Part shown: positions 23,029 through 32,202 of the stretch, piece after piece
Position numbering within the stretch: the first letter of the stretch is position 1
Layout of the letters: each line of letters begins with the position of its first letter
Source: Nonomuraea polychroma
GTDB lineage: Bacteria > Actinomycetota > Actinomycetes > Streptosporangiales > Streptosporangiaceae
DNA: 64,000 bases
Reading direction: 5' to 3'
Assembly: GCF_004011505.1 (NCBI RefSeq)
Contig: NZ_SAUN01000001.1
Span: forward strand, 2,852,001-2,916,000
Notes under the pieces: model-generated
Databases searched by the model: none
Told to the model about the DNA's origin: nothing
Seen by the model: the letters and a program-made list of their open reading frames with translations, nothing else
Made by a program: the position numbers and the translations under genes

Positions 23029-24522
23029 TCATCGTTGGAACCAGACCGCGGTGTCCGGCGGCACCGATCCGTCGGCCTCCAGCGGACCGCTGGACAGCAG
23101 CACCTCACCGGTCCAGTCGAGCCGCACCGGCTCCTCGCCGGTGTTGAGCACCACGACCAGGCCGGGGTCACGCTCGATGACCAGCACGTCCTTGGAGGAG
23201 TCGAGCCACGTGAGGCTGCCGCCGCCGAGCGCCGGGTGCCGCTTGCGGATGCGCAGCGCCGCCCGGTAGAGGTTCAGCGTGGAGTCCGGGTCGTCCTCCT
23301 GGGCCTCGGCCGACAGCCCGGTCCACTCCTCCGGGATCGGCAGCCACGGGTCCCGCCAGCCGCAGCCAGGGGCGGCGCTCCACGGGATCGGCACCCGGCA
23401 GCCGTCGCGGCTCTCGCCCCGGCGCAGGAACGCCGGGTCCTGGCGCAGCTCATCGGGCAGGTCGAGCACCTCCGGCAGGCCCAGCTCCTCGCCGTTGTAG
23501 AGGTAGGCCGAGCCGGGCAGCGCCAGCATGAGCAGCGTGGCCGCCCGGGCGCGGGCGAGGCCGCCGTGCCGGGTGACGTGGCGGGGCTTGTCGTGGTTGG
23601 ACAGCACCCACGTGGTGGGCGCGCCCACCAGCTCGGCCTCCTTGAGCGCCTTCTCGATGACCGTGCGGAACGACTTGGCGTGGAAGTCGGCCATCATGAA
23701 GTCGAAGTTGAACGCCTGGTGCAGCTCGTCGGGGCCGACATAGCGGGCCAGCCGCTCCGGCGAGGACACCCAGGCCTCGGCCACGGCCATCCGCCCGCCC
23801 GGGTAGGAGTCGAGAATCGGCCGCCACTCGCGGTAGATGTCGTGCACGCCGTCCTGGTCGAAGTACGGCACCTGCTCGTCGCCGAGCATCTCGGCCTGCG
23901 GCCCGTCCTTCGGGCCCACGTCGGGCAGCCCGTCGGCCTTGATCATGCCGTGCGCCACGTCGACCCGGAAGCCGTCCACGCCGCGGTCCAGCCAGAAGCG
24001 CAGGACGTCGCGGAACTCCGCGCGCACGTCGGGGTTGTCCCAGTTGAGGTCCGGCTGCTCGGGCGCGAACAGGTGCAGGTACCACTGCCCGTCCTCGACC
24101 TGCGTCCAGGCCGGCCCGCCGAAGATCGACTCCCAGTCGTTCGGCTTGTCGCGGAAGATGTAGCGCTCGCGCAGGCCGCTCTTGAACCAGGGGTGCTGGT
24201 CGGAGGAGTGGTTTGGGACCAGGTCCACGATGACCCTGATGCCCTTGGCGTGGGCGTCGGCGACCAGCGCGTCGAAGTCGGCCAGTGTGCCGAACATGGG
24301 GTCCACGTCGCGGTAGTCGGCCACGTCGTAGCCGCCGTCGGCCATGGGAGAGGTGTAGAAGGGGCTCAGCCAGATGGCGTCCACGCCCAGGCCGGCGAGA
24401 TAGTCCAGGCGGTCGCGCACGCCTTCGAGGTCCCCCATGCCGTCGCCGTTGGCGTCGGCGAAGCTTCGCGGGTAGACCTGGTACACGACGGCGTCGCGCC
24501 ACCAATCGTCGTTGCCGAGCAT
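23029..24522 (-). CDS. GH13 alpha-glucosidase / oligo-1,6-glucosidase
   Basis: 497 residues, cytosolic. The GH13 (beta/alpha)8 motifs are complete: DLVPNHSSD (region I), GFRVDVAHG with nucleophile Asp188, VAEAWV with acid/base Glu249 and LSNHDK with the third Asp. DGMGDLEGVRDRLDYL and the QPDLNW segment are typical of the GH13_23/31 exo-glucosidases that cleave alpha-1,4 or alpha-1,6 glucose from imported maltodextrins. It diverges from the malE-malF-malG importer genes across a 246-bp region with GTTGC-type repeats, so it is probably co-induced by maltodextrin. It closely resembles the second glucosidase at 44 kb. Confidence 0.93.
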   Translation of the reverse strand: MLGNDDWWRDAVVYQVYPRSFADANGDGMGDLEGVRDRLDYLAGLGVDAIWLSPFYTSPMADGGYDVADYRDVDPMFGTLADFDALVADAHAKGIRVIVDLVPNHSSDQHPWFKSGLRERYIFRDKPNDWESIFGGPAWTQVEDGQWYLHLFAPEQPDLNWDNPDVRAEFRDVLRFWLDRGVDGFRVDVAHGMIKADGLPDVGPKDGPQAEMLGDEQVPYFDQDGVHDIYREWRPILDSYPGGRMAVAEAWVSSPERLARYVGPDELHQAFNFDFMMADFHAKSFRTVIEKALKEAELVGAPTTWVLSNHDKPRHVTRHGGLARARAATLLMLALPGSAYLYNGEELGLPEVLDLPDELRQDPAFLRRGESRDGCRVPIPWSAAPGCGWRDPWLPIPEEWTGLSAEAQEDDPDSTLNLYRAALRIRKRHPALGGGSLTWLDSSKDVLVIERDPGLVVVLNTGEEPVRLDWTGEVLLSSGPLEADGSVPPDTAVWFQR

Positions 24523-24602
24523 GGTTGTCCTTCCCCCGGGTGCCCGAGATGTCGGGTGATGTTCTGGTGAAGGATGTCCCGATCACGCAGAGCCGGTCAA
24601 GT

Positions 24603-24678
24603 GCAACTTTCGGAAAGTTGCAGATCTCACGTCGAGCTTCTGTAACGCTTTGCGCAAGTTCTTCCAATTCTTGCAAAG
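24603..24678. promoter_or_regulatory. Operator cluster between the alpha-glucosidase gene and malE
   Basis: Two dyads lie in this AT-richer stretch. GCAACTTTCGGAAAGTTGC (24603-24621) is a perfect 9-1-9 inverted repeat. CTTTGC (24648-24653) and GCAAAG (24673-24678) are an inverted pair that also contains TTGCGCAA and a CTTGCAAAG half on the other strand. Such GCAA/TTGC dyads are typical of LacI-family repressors of maltose and alpha-glucoside genes in actinomycetes. A related GTTGC array precedes the second glucosidase gene, which is co-transcribed with a LacI regulator. Confidence 0.65.
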
Positions 24679-24768
24679 AGACAGTAACGTCCCGGAAAAC
24701 TGGCTTTCCTCGTTGCGGCGGTGCGTGTCCATGCGCGCCGCCGCTCCTGCGTGACCTCAGGAGGTCCC

Positions 24769-26037
24769 ATGCGCATGCGGGCTCTCGGTACGGCCGCCTT
24801 CGCGACCCTCGCGTTCGCCGCCACGGCCTGCGGCAACTCCCAGCCGGCTTCCCCGGCGGCGCCCAGCGCGTCCGCCTCCGCCCCGGCAGCCACCACCGCC
24901 GGCAACCTCGTGATCTGGGCCGACCCCAGCCGCGTCAAGCCGCTCAAGCCCTTCGCCGACCAGTTCGGCACCGAGAACGGCGTGACGGTGGAGGTGAAGG
25001 AGATCAGCAAGGACAACCAGCAGACCTTCCTCACCGCCTCCCAGCAGGGCAGCGGCCCGGACATCATGATCGGCGCACACGACTGGATCGGCAACCTCGT
25101 GCAGAACGGCGCCATCGACCCGGTCACGCTGACCGAGGAGCAGAAGGGCGCCTTCTCCGAGAAGGCCATCCAGGCGGTGACCTTCAACGGCCAGATCTAC
25201 GGCGCGCCGTACGCGGTGGAGAACATCGCCCTGATCCGCAACACCAAGCTCGCCCCCGAGGCCCCCGCCACGATCGAGGACATGATCGACAAGGGCAAGG
25301 AGCTCAAGAAGGCCGGCAAGGTCAAGGAAGTGCTCTGCATCCCCGTCGGCCAGAAGGGCGACGCCTTCCACGTCTACCCGATCTTCGCCTCCGGCGGCGG
25401 CGCCCTGTTCGGCGCCACCTCCACCGGCGACCCCGACCCCAAGCAGGTGCTGCTCGACGCGCCCGACTCGGTCAAGGCGTTCGAGAAGCTCAAGGCGCTC
25501 GGCGAGAAGGGCGACGGCGCGCTGCGCACGTCGATCACCAACGAGAACTACATCGTCAACTTCGCCTCCGGCAAGTGCGCCTACCTCGTCTCCGGCCCGT
25601 GGGCCATCAGCGAGGTCAAGAAGGGCGGCATCTCCTACGACATCACGGCCGTTCCCGCGTTCAAGGACGGCAAGCCCGCCACCCCGTTCGTCGGCGTCCA
25701 GTCGTTCTTCGTCGCGTCCAAGGGCAAGAACAAGGCCCTCGCGCAGGAGTTCGTCGCCAACTACGTGACGAACAAGGACGTCGCCAAGGCCCTGTACGAG
25801 GCCGACCCGCGGCCCCCGGCGCTGACCGCCGCCCTGCAGGAGGTCCAGGCCACCGACCCCGACGCGATCAAGTTCATGGACGCCGGCAAGGAGGGCATGC
25901 CGATGCCCGCCATCCCCGAGATGGCCGCGATCTGGGAGCCGTTCGGCATCGCCGAGACCGCCGTCGTCAAGGGCGGCGACGCCGCCAAGGCGGCCGCGGC
26001 CGCGCAGAAGGCCATCGACGGCGCGCTCAAGAACTGA
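24769..26037 (+). CDS. malE: Maltodextrin ABC transporter, substrate-binding lipoprotein
   Basis: About 422 residues behind a strong AGGAGGTCCC leader. A lipoprotein signal ends at FAATAC (Cys21), followed by a flexible Ala/Pro/Ser linker (QPASPAAPSASASAPAATTA). The bilobed SBP_bac family-1 fold starts at GNLVIWADPSRVKPL. The segments GPDIMIGAHDWIGNLVQNG, YGAPYAVENIALIRN and VPAFKDGKPATPFVGVQ resemble MalE-type binding proteins. The mature protein is anchored outside the membrane and hands malto-oligosaccharides to the MalF-MalG permease encoded directly downstream. Confidence 0.92.
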   Translation: MRMRALGTAAFATLAFAATACGNSQPASPAAPSASASAPAATTAGNLVIWADPSRVKPLKPFADQFGTENGVTVEVKEISKDNQQTFLTASQQGSGPDIMIGAHDWIGNLVQNGAIDPVTLTEEQKGAFSEKAIQAVTFNGQIYGAPYAVENIALIRNTKLAPEAPATIEDMIDKGKELKKAGKVKEVLCIPVGQKGDAFHVYPIFASGGGALFGATSTGDPDPKQVLLDAPDSVKAFEKLKALGEKGDGALRTSITNENYIVNFASGKCAYLVSGPWAISEVKKGGISYDITAVPAFKDGKPATPFVGVQSFFVASKGKNKALAQEFVANYVTNKDVAKALYEADPRPPALTAALQEVQATDPDAIKFMDAGKEGMPMPAIPEMAAIWEPFGIAETAVVKGGDAAKAAAAAQKAIDGALKN

Positions 26038-26042
26038 CGGTC

Positions 26043-27617
26043 ATGCAATCGTCTGTTGACGTACGTGAGGCCGCACGGGCGAGCGCGCCCGTGCGGCCCC
26101 GCAGGGAGATCACCACGGCGTTCCTGGTGAGCAGGATCGCGGTGCTGGCCGTGGCCGCCGCGATCCTGGTCTACGCCGTGCCGCCGCTGATCGCCGCCGG
26201 GTCGTGGGTGTCGCTCGCGCTGCTGTGCGCGGCCACGGCGGCCATCGCCTCCCTCTATCTGACCCGCCGCTTCATCCCGGCCAAATACCTCATCCCGGGC
26301 ACCGTCTTCCTCATCGCGTTCCAGGTGTTCCCCGTCGTCTACACGGTCACCACCGCGTTCACGAACTTCGGCGACGGGCACCGCGGCGACAAGGCCGCCG
26401 CCATCACCGCCATCGAGACCGGCTCCGTGCGGCAGGCCCCGGGCTCGCCCGAGTACGGCCTGACCGTCGCGCTGCGCGGCGAGGAGCTGGTGTTCCTGCT
26501 GGTGGACCCGGCGACCAAGCAGGTCTCCCTCGGCACCTCCAAGGGGCTGACGCCGCTGGCGGGAGCCGAGGTCGGTGTCACCGGCAAGGTGTTGAGGGCG
26601 CCGGGCCTGACCGTGCTCAAGGCGCCGGAGGCGGCCGCCCGCGCCCAGCAGGTCTCCGCGCTGGCCGTGCCGACCGGCAGCGGCGTGATCAAGGCCAACG
26701 GGCTCAGCCGGGCCGTCGAGGGCCGGGCGACGCTGGTGTACGACGCCGCTTGCGACTGCGTCCGCGGCAACGGCGACACCTGGACGGCCGACGAGGACCA
26801 GGGCTACTTCGTCAACGCCAAGGGCGAGCACCTGGCGCAGGGCTGGCAGGTCGGCGTCGGGCTCGACAACTTCGCCCGCGTGCTGACCGATCCCACGATC
26901 TCCGGATATTTCGTGGGAGTGCTCGGATGGAACGTGGTCTTCGCCCTGGGCTCCGTGCTCGGCACGTTCGCGCTGGGCATGTCGATGGCGCTGACGCTGC
27001 ACCATCCGCGCATGCGAGGCACGCGGTTCTACCGGATCGCGTTGATCCTGCCGTACGCGATGCCCTCCTTCGCGATGCTGCTGGTGTGGCGTGACATGTT
27101 CAACCGCGACTTCGGCCTGATCAACCAGCTGCTCGGCGCCAACGTGGACTGGCTGGGCGAGCCGATGACCGCCAGGTTCGGGGTGATCCTGGTCAACCTA
27201 TGGCTCGGCTTCCCGTACATGTTCCTCGTCACCACCGGCGCGCTGCAGGCCATCCCGCGTGAGCTGACCGAGGCGGCCTCCATCGACGGGGCCACGCCCT
27301 GGAAGGCGTTCCGCCGGGTCACGCTGCCGCTGCTGCTGGTGGCGCTCACGCCGCTGCTCATCTCGTCGTTCGCGTACAACTTCAACAACTTCAACGCGAT
27401 CGCGCTCACCACCGACGGCGGGCCGTTCCCGGCCGAGAGCCCGCAGGTGGGCAGCACCGACCTGCTGATCACCTACACCTTCCGGCTGGCGTTCGGGGCG
27501 GGCGGGGCGCAGTTCGGGTTCGCGGCCGCGATCTCGGTGTTCATCTTCACGATCGTGGCGGTCGTCTCGGCTGTGGCGTTCCGGCGCACCCGCAAGCAGG
27601 AGGAGGTCTACGCGTGA
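26043..27617 (+). CDS. malF: Maltodextrin ABC transporter permease MalF
   Basis: About 524 residues. Three N-terminal membrane helices lead to a large external domain (about residues 105-275), as in MalF proteins with a P2-type loop. Five further helices follow, with the ATPase-contacting EAA loop EAASIDGATPWKAFRRVTLPL. Besides the classic PVVYTVTTAFTNFGDGH opening, the loop contains a C-D-C pair (DAACDCVRGNGDTW). It starts 6 bp after malE and overlaps malG by GTGA, so the three genes are translationally linked. It forms the heterodimeric channel with MalG. The ATPase is not in this operon. Confidence 0.92.
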   Translation: MQSSVDVREAARASAPVRPRREITTAFLVSRIAVLAVAAAILVYAVPPLIAAGSWVSLALLCAATAAIASLYLTRRFIPAKYLIPGTVFLIAFQVFPVVYTVTTAFTNFGDGHRGDKAAAITAIETGSVRQAPGSPEYGLTVALRGEELVFLLVDPATKQVSLGTSKGLTPLAGAEVGVTGKVLRAPGLTVLKAPEAAARAQQVSALAVPTGSGVIKANGLSRAVEGRATLVYDAACDCVRGNGDTWTADEDQGYFVNAKGEHLAQGWQVGVGLDNFARVLTDPTISGYFVGVLGWNVVFALGSVLGTFALGMSMALTLHHPRMRGTRFYRIALILPYAMPSFAMLLVWRDMFNRDFGLINQLLGANVDWLGEPMTARFGVILVNLWLGFPYMFLVTTGALQAIPRELTEAASIDGATPWKAFRRVTLPLLLVALTPLLISSFAYNFNNFNAIALTTDGGPFPAESPQVGSTDLLITYTFRLAFGAGGAQFGFAAAISVFIFTIVAVVSAVAFRRTRKQEEVYA

Positions 27618-28453
27618 AAATGGCCCTCAGGCACCTCTTCGTGCTCGCCGTGTGCGCGTTCGCGGTGTTCCCGATCCTGTTCGTGGTCTCCGCGGCGATC
27701 AACCCGCTGGGCACGCTGGCCTCCACCGACCTGCTGCCGAACGGGGCGAGCGCGGGCAACTTCGCCAACCTGTTCGGCTCCGACACCTACCCGTTCGCGC
27801 GGTGGTTCTTCAACTCGGTGTTCATCGCGCTGGTGGCGTCGTTCGCGAGCCTGCTGCTGTCGATGTTCGCCGCGTACGCCTTCAGCCGCATGCGCTTCGC
27901 CGGCCGCCGGGTCGGGCTGCTGGCGCTGCTGCTCATCCAGATGTTCCCGCAGTTCCTGGCCATCGTCACGATCTTCATGATCTTCACCAGGGTGACGGAG
28001 CTGTACCCGGCGTTCGGGTTCAACACCGTGTGGGGGCTCATGCTGCTCTACCTCGGCGGCGCGCTCGGCGTGAACACCTGGCTGATGAAGGGTTTCCTGG
28101 ACACCGTGCCCAAGGAGCTCGACGAGGCCGCCACCGTGGACGGCGCCACGCACGCGCAGATCTTCTGGCGCGTCATCATGCCGCTGGTCACGCCGATCCT
28201 CGCGGTCACCGCGCTGCTGGCGTTCATCGGCACCATGAGTGAGTTCCTCATGGCCAACGTGTTCCTGCGCGACCCCGAGAGCAAGACCCTCGCCGTCGGC
28301 ATGTACGGCATGATCGCCGGCGACCACCGTAATGCGAACTTCGGCATGTTCGCCGCGGCGACGTTGCTGACCGCCGTTCCCACGGTAGGTGTGTTCCTCT
28401 GGTTGCAGAAGTACATCGTCTCCGGGCTGACCGCCGGAGCTGTCAAGGGATAG
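27614..28453 (+). CDS. malG: Maltodextrin ABC transporter permease MalG
   Basis: 279 residues with six membrane helices. The EAA loop is DEAATVDGATHAQIFWRVIMPL, and the preceding NTVWGLMLLYLGGALGVNTWLMKGFLDTVPKEL is highly characteristic of MalG. The C-terminus AAATLLTAVPTVGVFLWLQKYIVSGLTAGAVKG carries the GLTAGAVKG end that in MalG-type subunits reaches the translocation pore. The GTG start overlaps the malF stop. Only 5 bp separate it from the amylase gene, which should be part of the same transcript. Confidence 0.93.
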   Translation: MKMALRHLFVLAVCAFAVFPILFVVSAAINPLGTLASTDLLPNGASAGNFANLFGSDTYPFARWFFNSVFIALVASFASLLLSMFAAYAFSRMRFAGRRVGLLALLLIQMFPQFLAIVTIFMIFTRVTELYPAFGFNTVWGLMLLYLGGALGVNTWLMKGFLDTVPKELDEAATVDGATHAQIFWRVIMPLVTPILAVTALLAFIGTMSEFLMANVFLRDPESKTLAVGMYGMIAGDHRNANFGMFAAATLLTAVPTVGVFLWLQKYIVSGLTAGAVKG

Positions 28454-28458
28454 GTGCA

Positions 28459-30231
28459 TTGCGCTACATCGGGGAGCCGCATCACGACGGCTCGGCTCTG
28501 TATGTCTCCGAGCAGGCGCCCGAGCTCGGCTCGCGGGTGACGCTCTGGCTGCGGGCGCCGCTGGCCGTCGGCGTCACCGGCGTGCACGTGCGTACGGTGC
28601 ACGACGGCGAGCCGCGGTATTTCGAGGCATCGCGGACGTCGCGTGACATCCGGGGATTCGGCGGCACCGACGTCTGGTGGCGGGCCGAGATCACCGCGGT
28701 CAACCCGGTCACGCCGTACCGGTTCCTGCTCACCACCGGCCGCGGCCAGGCATGGCTGACCGCGGCCGGGCTCGTCACGCACGACCTGACCGACGCGAGC
28801 GACTTCCGCCTGGTGTGCCACCAGCCGCCGCCCGCGTGGATGGCGGACACGATCGTCTACCAGATCTTCCCCGACCGCTTCGACCGTTCTCGTCCTATGG
28901 GCGAGCTGCCGGACTGGGCGCAGCCGCGCGACTGGGACCGCGACCCGGTCATCCCGAGCGGCCCCGGCACCGCCGAGCAGTTCTACGGCGGCGACCTCGA
29001 CGGCATCGTCCAGCGGCTGGACCACATCGAGAGCCTCGGCGCCGACACCGTCTACCTGACGCCGATCTGGCCGGCCCGCTCCAACCACCGCTACGACGCC
29101 GCGAGCTTCGACACCGTCGACCCGCTCCTCGGCGGCGACGCGGCGCTGCACCGCCTGTCCGACGCGCTGCACGCGCGCGGGATGCGGCTGCTCGGCGACA
29201 TCACCACCAACCACTGCGGCGACGCGCACGAATGGTTCACCGCCGCCGTGTCCGACGTGAACGCGCCCGAGCGGGAGATGTTCTACTTCGACCCCGAGAC
29301 CGGCGACTACGAGAGCTGGTGGGGCGTCAAGTCGCTGCCCAAGCTCAACTGGGCCAGCGAGCGCGTGCGCGCCGCCATGCGGGAGGTGCTCACGAAGTGG
29401 CTCGGGCCGCTGGACGGCTGGCGCGTGGACGTGGCCAACATGACCGGCAGGCTCGGCGCGGTCGACCACAACCACGAGGTCGCCGCCATGCTGCGGCGTA
29501 CGCTCGGCCCGCAGGCCGCGTTCATCGCCGAGCACAACCACGACGCCACGCCCGACCTGGACCGCGACGGCTGGCACGGCACCTTGAACTACGGCGGCTT
29601 CACCCGGCCCGTCTGGACCTGGTTGCGCGGCTCCGAGCTGGACCTGGAGCATTTCCTGGGGGTGCCGGGCGGCGTGCCCGCGCGGGACGGGCTGGCCACG
29701 CTGGCCACGTTCCGCTCGTTCGCCGCGCACATGTCCTGGCGGTCCTACCGGCACTCCTGGCAGCTGCTCGACTCGCACGACTCGCCGCGCATCCGCACCG
29801 TCACCGGCTCACGCGAGCGGCACCTGCTCGCCCTCGGCCTGCAGGCCACGCTGCCCGGCACGCCGATGGTCTTCGCCGGCAGCGAGTTCGGCCTGACCGG
29901 GGTGAACGGCGAGCACTCCCGCACCCCGATGCCCTGGAACCGGCCCGCCGACCAGGACATGGTGACCCTCGCCGGCTATCGCGAGCTGCTCGGGCTGCGC
30001 CGCGCCGAGCCCGCGCTGCGTCACGGTGGCCTGCGGTGGCTGCACGCCGACGCCGACTGCCTGGTGTTCGCGCGCGAGACCTACCAGGAGACGCTGCTGG
30101 TCAGCGCGCGTCGCGCGCCCGGCGAGCCGCTGGCCATCGGGATGCGGGCGGAAGGCGTCCACAACGCCGGGGACGGCGACGTCATCCCGGGTGACGGACC
30201 TGCCCTGCGTGTCTGGCGTCTCACGCATTGA
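28459..30231 (+). CDS. GH13 neopullulanase / cyclomaltodextrinase-like alpha-amylase
   Basis: 590 residues from a TTG. An N-terminal beta-sandwich (about 1-125, RVTLWLRAPLAVGVTGVHVRTV) precedes the GH13 barrel (MADTIVYQIFPDRFDRS). Catalytic motifs: DITTNHCGD, GWRVDVANM with the nucleophile Asp, FIAEHNHD with the acid/base Glu, and LLDSHDSPR. The N-terminal domain and the AEHNHD variant fit the GH13_20/21 maltodextrin-degrading subfamilies. No signal peptide is visible, so it acts inside the cell on oligosaccharides delivered by MalEFG, trimming them for the exo-glucosidase. It is last in the malEFG operon. Confidence 0.88.
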   Translation: MRYIGEPHHDGSALYVSEQAPELGSRVTLWLRAPLAVGVTGVHVRTVHDGEPRYFEASRTSRDIRGFGGTDVWWRAEITAVNPVTPYRFLLTTGRGQAWLTAAGLVTHDLTDASDFRLVCHQPPPAWMADTIVYQIFPDRFDRSRPMGELPDWAQPRDWDRDPVIPSGPGTAEQFYGGDLDGIVQRLDHIESLGADTVYLTPIWPARSNHRYDAASFDTVDPLLGGDAALHRLSDALHARGMRLLGDITTNHCGDAHEWFTAAVSDVNAPEREMFYFDPETGDYESWWGVKSLPKLNWASERVRAAMREVLTKWLGPLDGWRVDVANMTGRLGAVDHNHEVAAMLRRTLGPQAAFIAEHNHDATPDLDRDGWHGTLNYGGFTRPVWTWLRGSELDLEHFLGVPGGVPARDGLATLATFRSFAAHMSWRSYRHSWQLLDSHDSPRIRTVTGSRERHLLALGLQATLPGTPMVFAGSEFGLTGVNGEHSRTPMPWNRPADQDMVTLAGYRELLGLRRAEPALRHGGLRWLHADADCLVFARETYQETLLVSARRAPGEPLAIGMRAEGVHNAGDGDVIPGDGPALRVWRLTH

Positions 30232-30291
30232 TCACGCTACGGTGGCCTCCGTCCGTTATTAGTCATTTCAACTAGATAGTGGTGTGCTCGT

Positions 30292-31542
30292 ATGAGGGTG
30301 CTCTCCGTAGCCGTCATGGCCTCGCTCCTGCCTGCCGTACCGGTCGCGGCATCGGCCCAGGCGGGCACGACGTACTACGTGGACTCCAGGGCAGGTGACG
30401 ACGCGGCCGCCGGGACCAGCGCGACCGCGCCGTGGAAGTCGCTGGACAAGATCAACGCGGCCGACCTCAAGCCCGGCGACACCGTCGCCGTCAAGCGCGG
30501 CAGTACCTTCACGGGGACGCTCACCCTGGCGGCCACGGGCACCGCGGGCCGGCCGATCTCCATCAAGGCGTACGGCAAGGGCCCGCTCGCCAAGATCAGC
30601 GGCGACGACACGGACTGCGTCGTGATCTCGGGCGCTTACTGGCGGGTCAGCGGCCTGCGGGCCTCCGGCTGCCGCTGGGCCGGCTTCCAGATCGACGGCG
30701 ACCACAACGAGCTGTCCGGCGTGCAGGCCGACCGCAACATCGCCGGCGTGTTCGTCACGGCCTCCGGCTCGCGCAACACCGTCCGCGACAGCGTGCTGAC
30801 CGACAACAACCGGATGAGCGTCAACGACGACGGCGGCGACAACGACTCCGGCGCCTTCGGCGTGCTGCTCAACGGCGACGACAACGTGGTCACCGGCAAC
30901 ACCATCACCGGCAGCTTCGCCAAGAGCCAGGACTACGGCACCGACGGGGCCGCCGTCGAGATCTTCAACGGCGACCGCAACCGCGTCACCCACAACGTCG
31001 CCAGGAACAACGAGACCTTCACCGAGCTGGGGGCGCAGAAGGGCAAGACCGCCACCGGCAACGTGTTCGCCTTCAACGTCGTGACTTCCTCGCGCAGCCG
31101 CGGCTCCTTCCTCATCACCCGCGGCTCCCGCCACATCGTCGGACCCGTCAAGGGCACCGTCGCCGTGCACAACTCGGTCTACCTTCCGGCCAAGGACACT
31201 GTCGGCTGGTCCTGCCACGACGGCTGCTCCCCGTCGATACTCAAGCTCCGCAACAACGTCATCGTCGTGGGCGGCGCAGCCGGCTGGGAGGACGGCAAGG
31301 GCGCGGACGAGTCCGGCAGCGTTTACCAGGGCCGCACGGCCAAGTTCAAGCTCGGGCCCAAGTCCGTCATGGCGAACCCGCAGTTCGTCTCCCGCACGGA
31401 CCTGCGCCTGCGGCCCGGCTCCCCGGCGCTCGGCCGCGGCCTGACGCTCACCGCCACGTGGTACGGGGGCAAGGCCTTCGCCAAGGACGCGGCGGGCAAG
31501 CCCGTGACCGGATCACCGGACGCCGGGGCGTACCAGCGCTGA
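30292..31542 (+). CDS. Secreted right-handed parallel beta-helix protein
   Basis: 416 residues. A Sec signal peptide (MRVLSVAVMASLLPAVPVAASAQA) is followed by TTYYVDSRAGDD, the usual start of pectate-lyase-like beta-helix proteins. Repeated N-x-V/I-x-G/D-N rungs follow (NELSGVQADRN, NTVRDSVLTDNN, NVVTGNTITGS, NRVTHNVARNN, GNVFAFNVVTS). The C-terminal LRLRPGSPALGRG...PDAGAYQR is the standard DUF1565/Right_handed_beta_helix end. Catalytic residues cannot be assigned; polysaccharide lyase/hydrolase or surface binding are possible. It stands alone, 60 bp after the amylase gene, with its own AT-rich promoter region. Confidence 0.85.
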   Translation: MRVLSVAVMASLLPAVPVAASAQAGTTYYVDSRAGDDAAAGTSATAPWKSLDKINAADLKPGDTVAVKRGSTFTGTLTLAATGTAGRPISIKAYGKGPLAKISGDDTDCVVISGAYWRVSGLRASGCRWAGFQIDGDHNELSGVQADRNIAGVFVTASGSRNTVRDSVLTDNNRMSVNDDGGDNDSGAFGVLLNGDDNVVTGNTITGSFAKSQDYGTDGAAVEIFNGDRNRVTHNVARNNETFTELGAQKGKTATGNVFAFNVVTSSRSRGSFLITRGSRHIVGPVKGTVAVHNSVYLPAKDTVGWSCHDGCSPSILKLRNNVIVVGGAAGWEDGKGADESGSVYQGRTAKFKLGPKSVMANPQFVSRTDLRLRPGSPALGRGLTLTATWYGGKAFAKDAAGKPVTGSPDAGAYQR

Positions 31543-31682
31543 CCCGGCGCCGATCGCCCGGATCCCGCTGAACGCCTGCCACGGACGGCCTCGACCCGCT
31601 CGGCGCTGCCGGGCTCCGGCGGCCGTCGGGGCCGGGACGGCAGCGGCGCGTTCTGACAGTGGCGGTGTCTAGAGTGGGGCCC

Positions 31683-31982
31683 GTGCAACAAGATCTCCGG
31701 CAACCGCTGGTCAGGCAACTGGCCGAGTCCGACGCCCCCCGCCACTACTGGCACATGGCCGACGAGGACGGCCGCGTCTGGCTCTTCGAGAGCGTCGAAG
31801 GCGACGGCGAGCACTGGGCGATCCGGCAGGTCGAGGTCGGCGCCGACCGGGTCGCCCGCCGCTACTGGTGGCGCCACCTGCAGGACGAGCGGGGCTTCCT
31901 CACGGACCAGCCGCTGGAGATCTGGGAGCTGACCGAGATCCCCGAGGACGCCTTCGAGGCCGTCTGGCAGGCGTCGGGCTGA
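31683..31982 (+). CDS. Conserved small hypothetical protein
   Basis: A GTG-initiated 99-residue protein (VQQDLRQPLVRQLAESDAPRHYWHM). It is acidic and rich in Trp (HYWHMADEDGRVWLFE, YWWRHLQDERG), with no membrane segment and no recognised domain. Gene-like codon use and a defined stop support a real protein. It has no clear operon partner: the beta-helix gene ends 140 bp upstream and an apparently truncated gene follows. Confidence 0.6.
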   Translation: MQQDLRQPLVRQLAESDAPRHYWHMADEDGRVWLFESVEGDGEHWAIRQVEVGADRVARRYWWRHLQDERGFLTDQPLEIWELTEIPEDAFEAVWQASG

Positions 31983-32088
31983 GGACCTGCCGGTGACGGG
32001 CGGGGCCGGGCGAAACACCTTCACCACAGGGTGTCGATCCGGGGACCACGTGACCGACGCCCTGGTGACAGGCCGAAAGGAGGAGAGC

Positions 32089-32202
32089 ATGGACCGCGTG
32101 CTCACGGACTGCCACCTGGCGGAAGGCGAAAGCGGCCGCTGGAACACGTTCGTCTTCTTCAACGATCTCGACGGCAAAGGATGGATCCTGGGGACCAAGC
32201 GG
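32089..32202 (+). pseudogene. 5' fragment of an unknown gene abutting tetR
   Basis: A textbook leader (AAAGGAGGAGAGC) precedes an ATG and about 38 plausible codons (MDRVLTDCHLAEGESGRWNTFV...DGKGWILG). The frame then runs without a stop into the antisense of the tetR gene, where codon use is no longer gene-like. The likely reading is a gene cut off by a rearrangement at about 32200. No family is recognised from the remaining residues. Confidence 0.35.

Noticed and set aside
10415..31542. Considering the window as part of a polyketide or peptide antibiotic cluster
   Set aside because: No PKS, NRPS, terpene or RiPP core gene occurs; the glycosyltransferases, P450s and regulators are explained by separate small modules.
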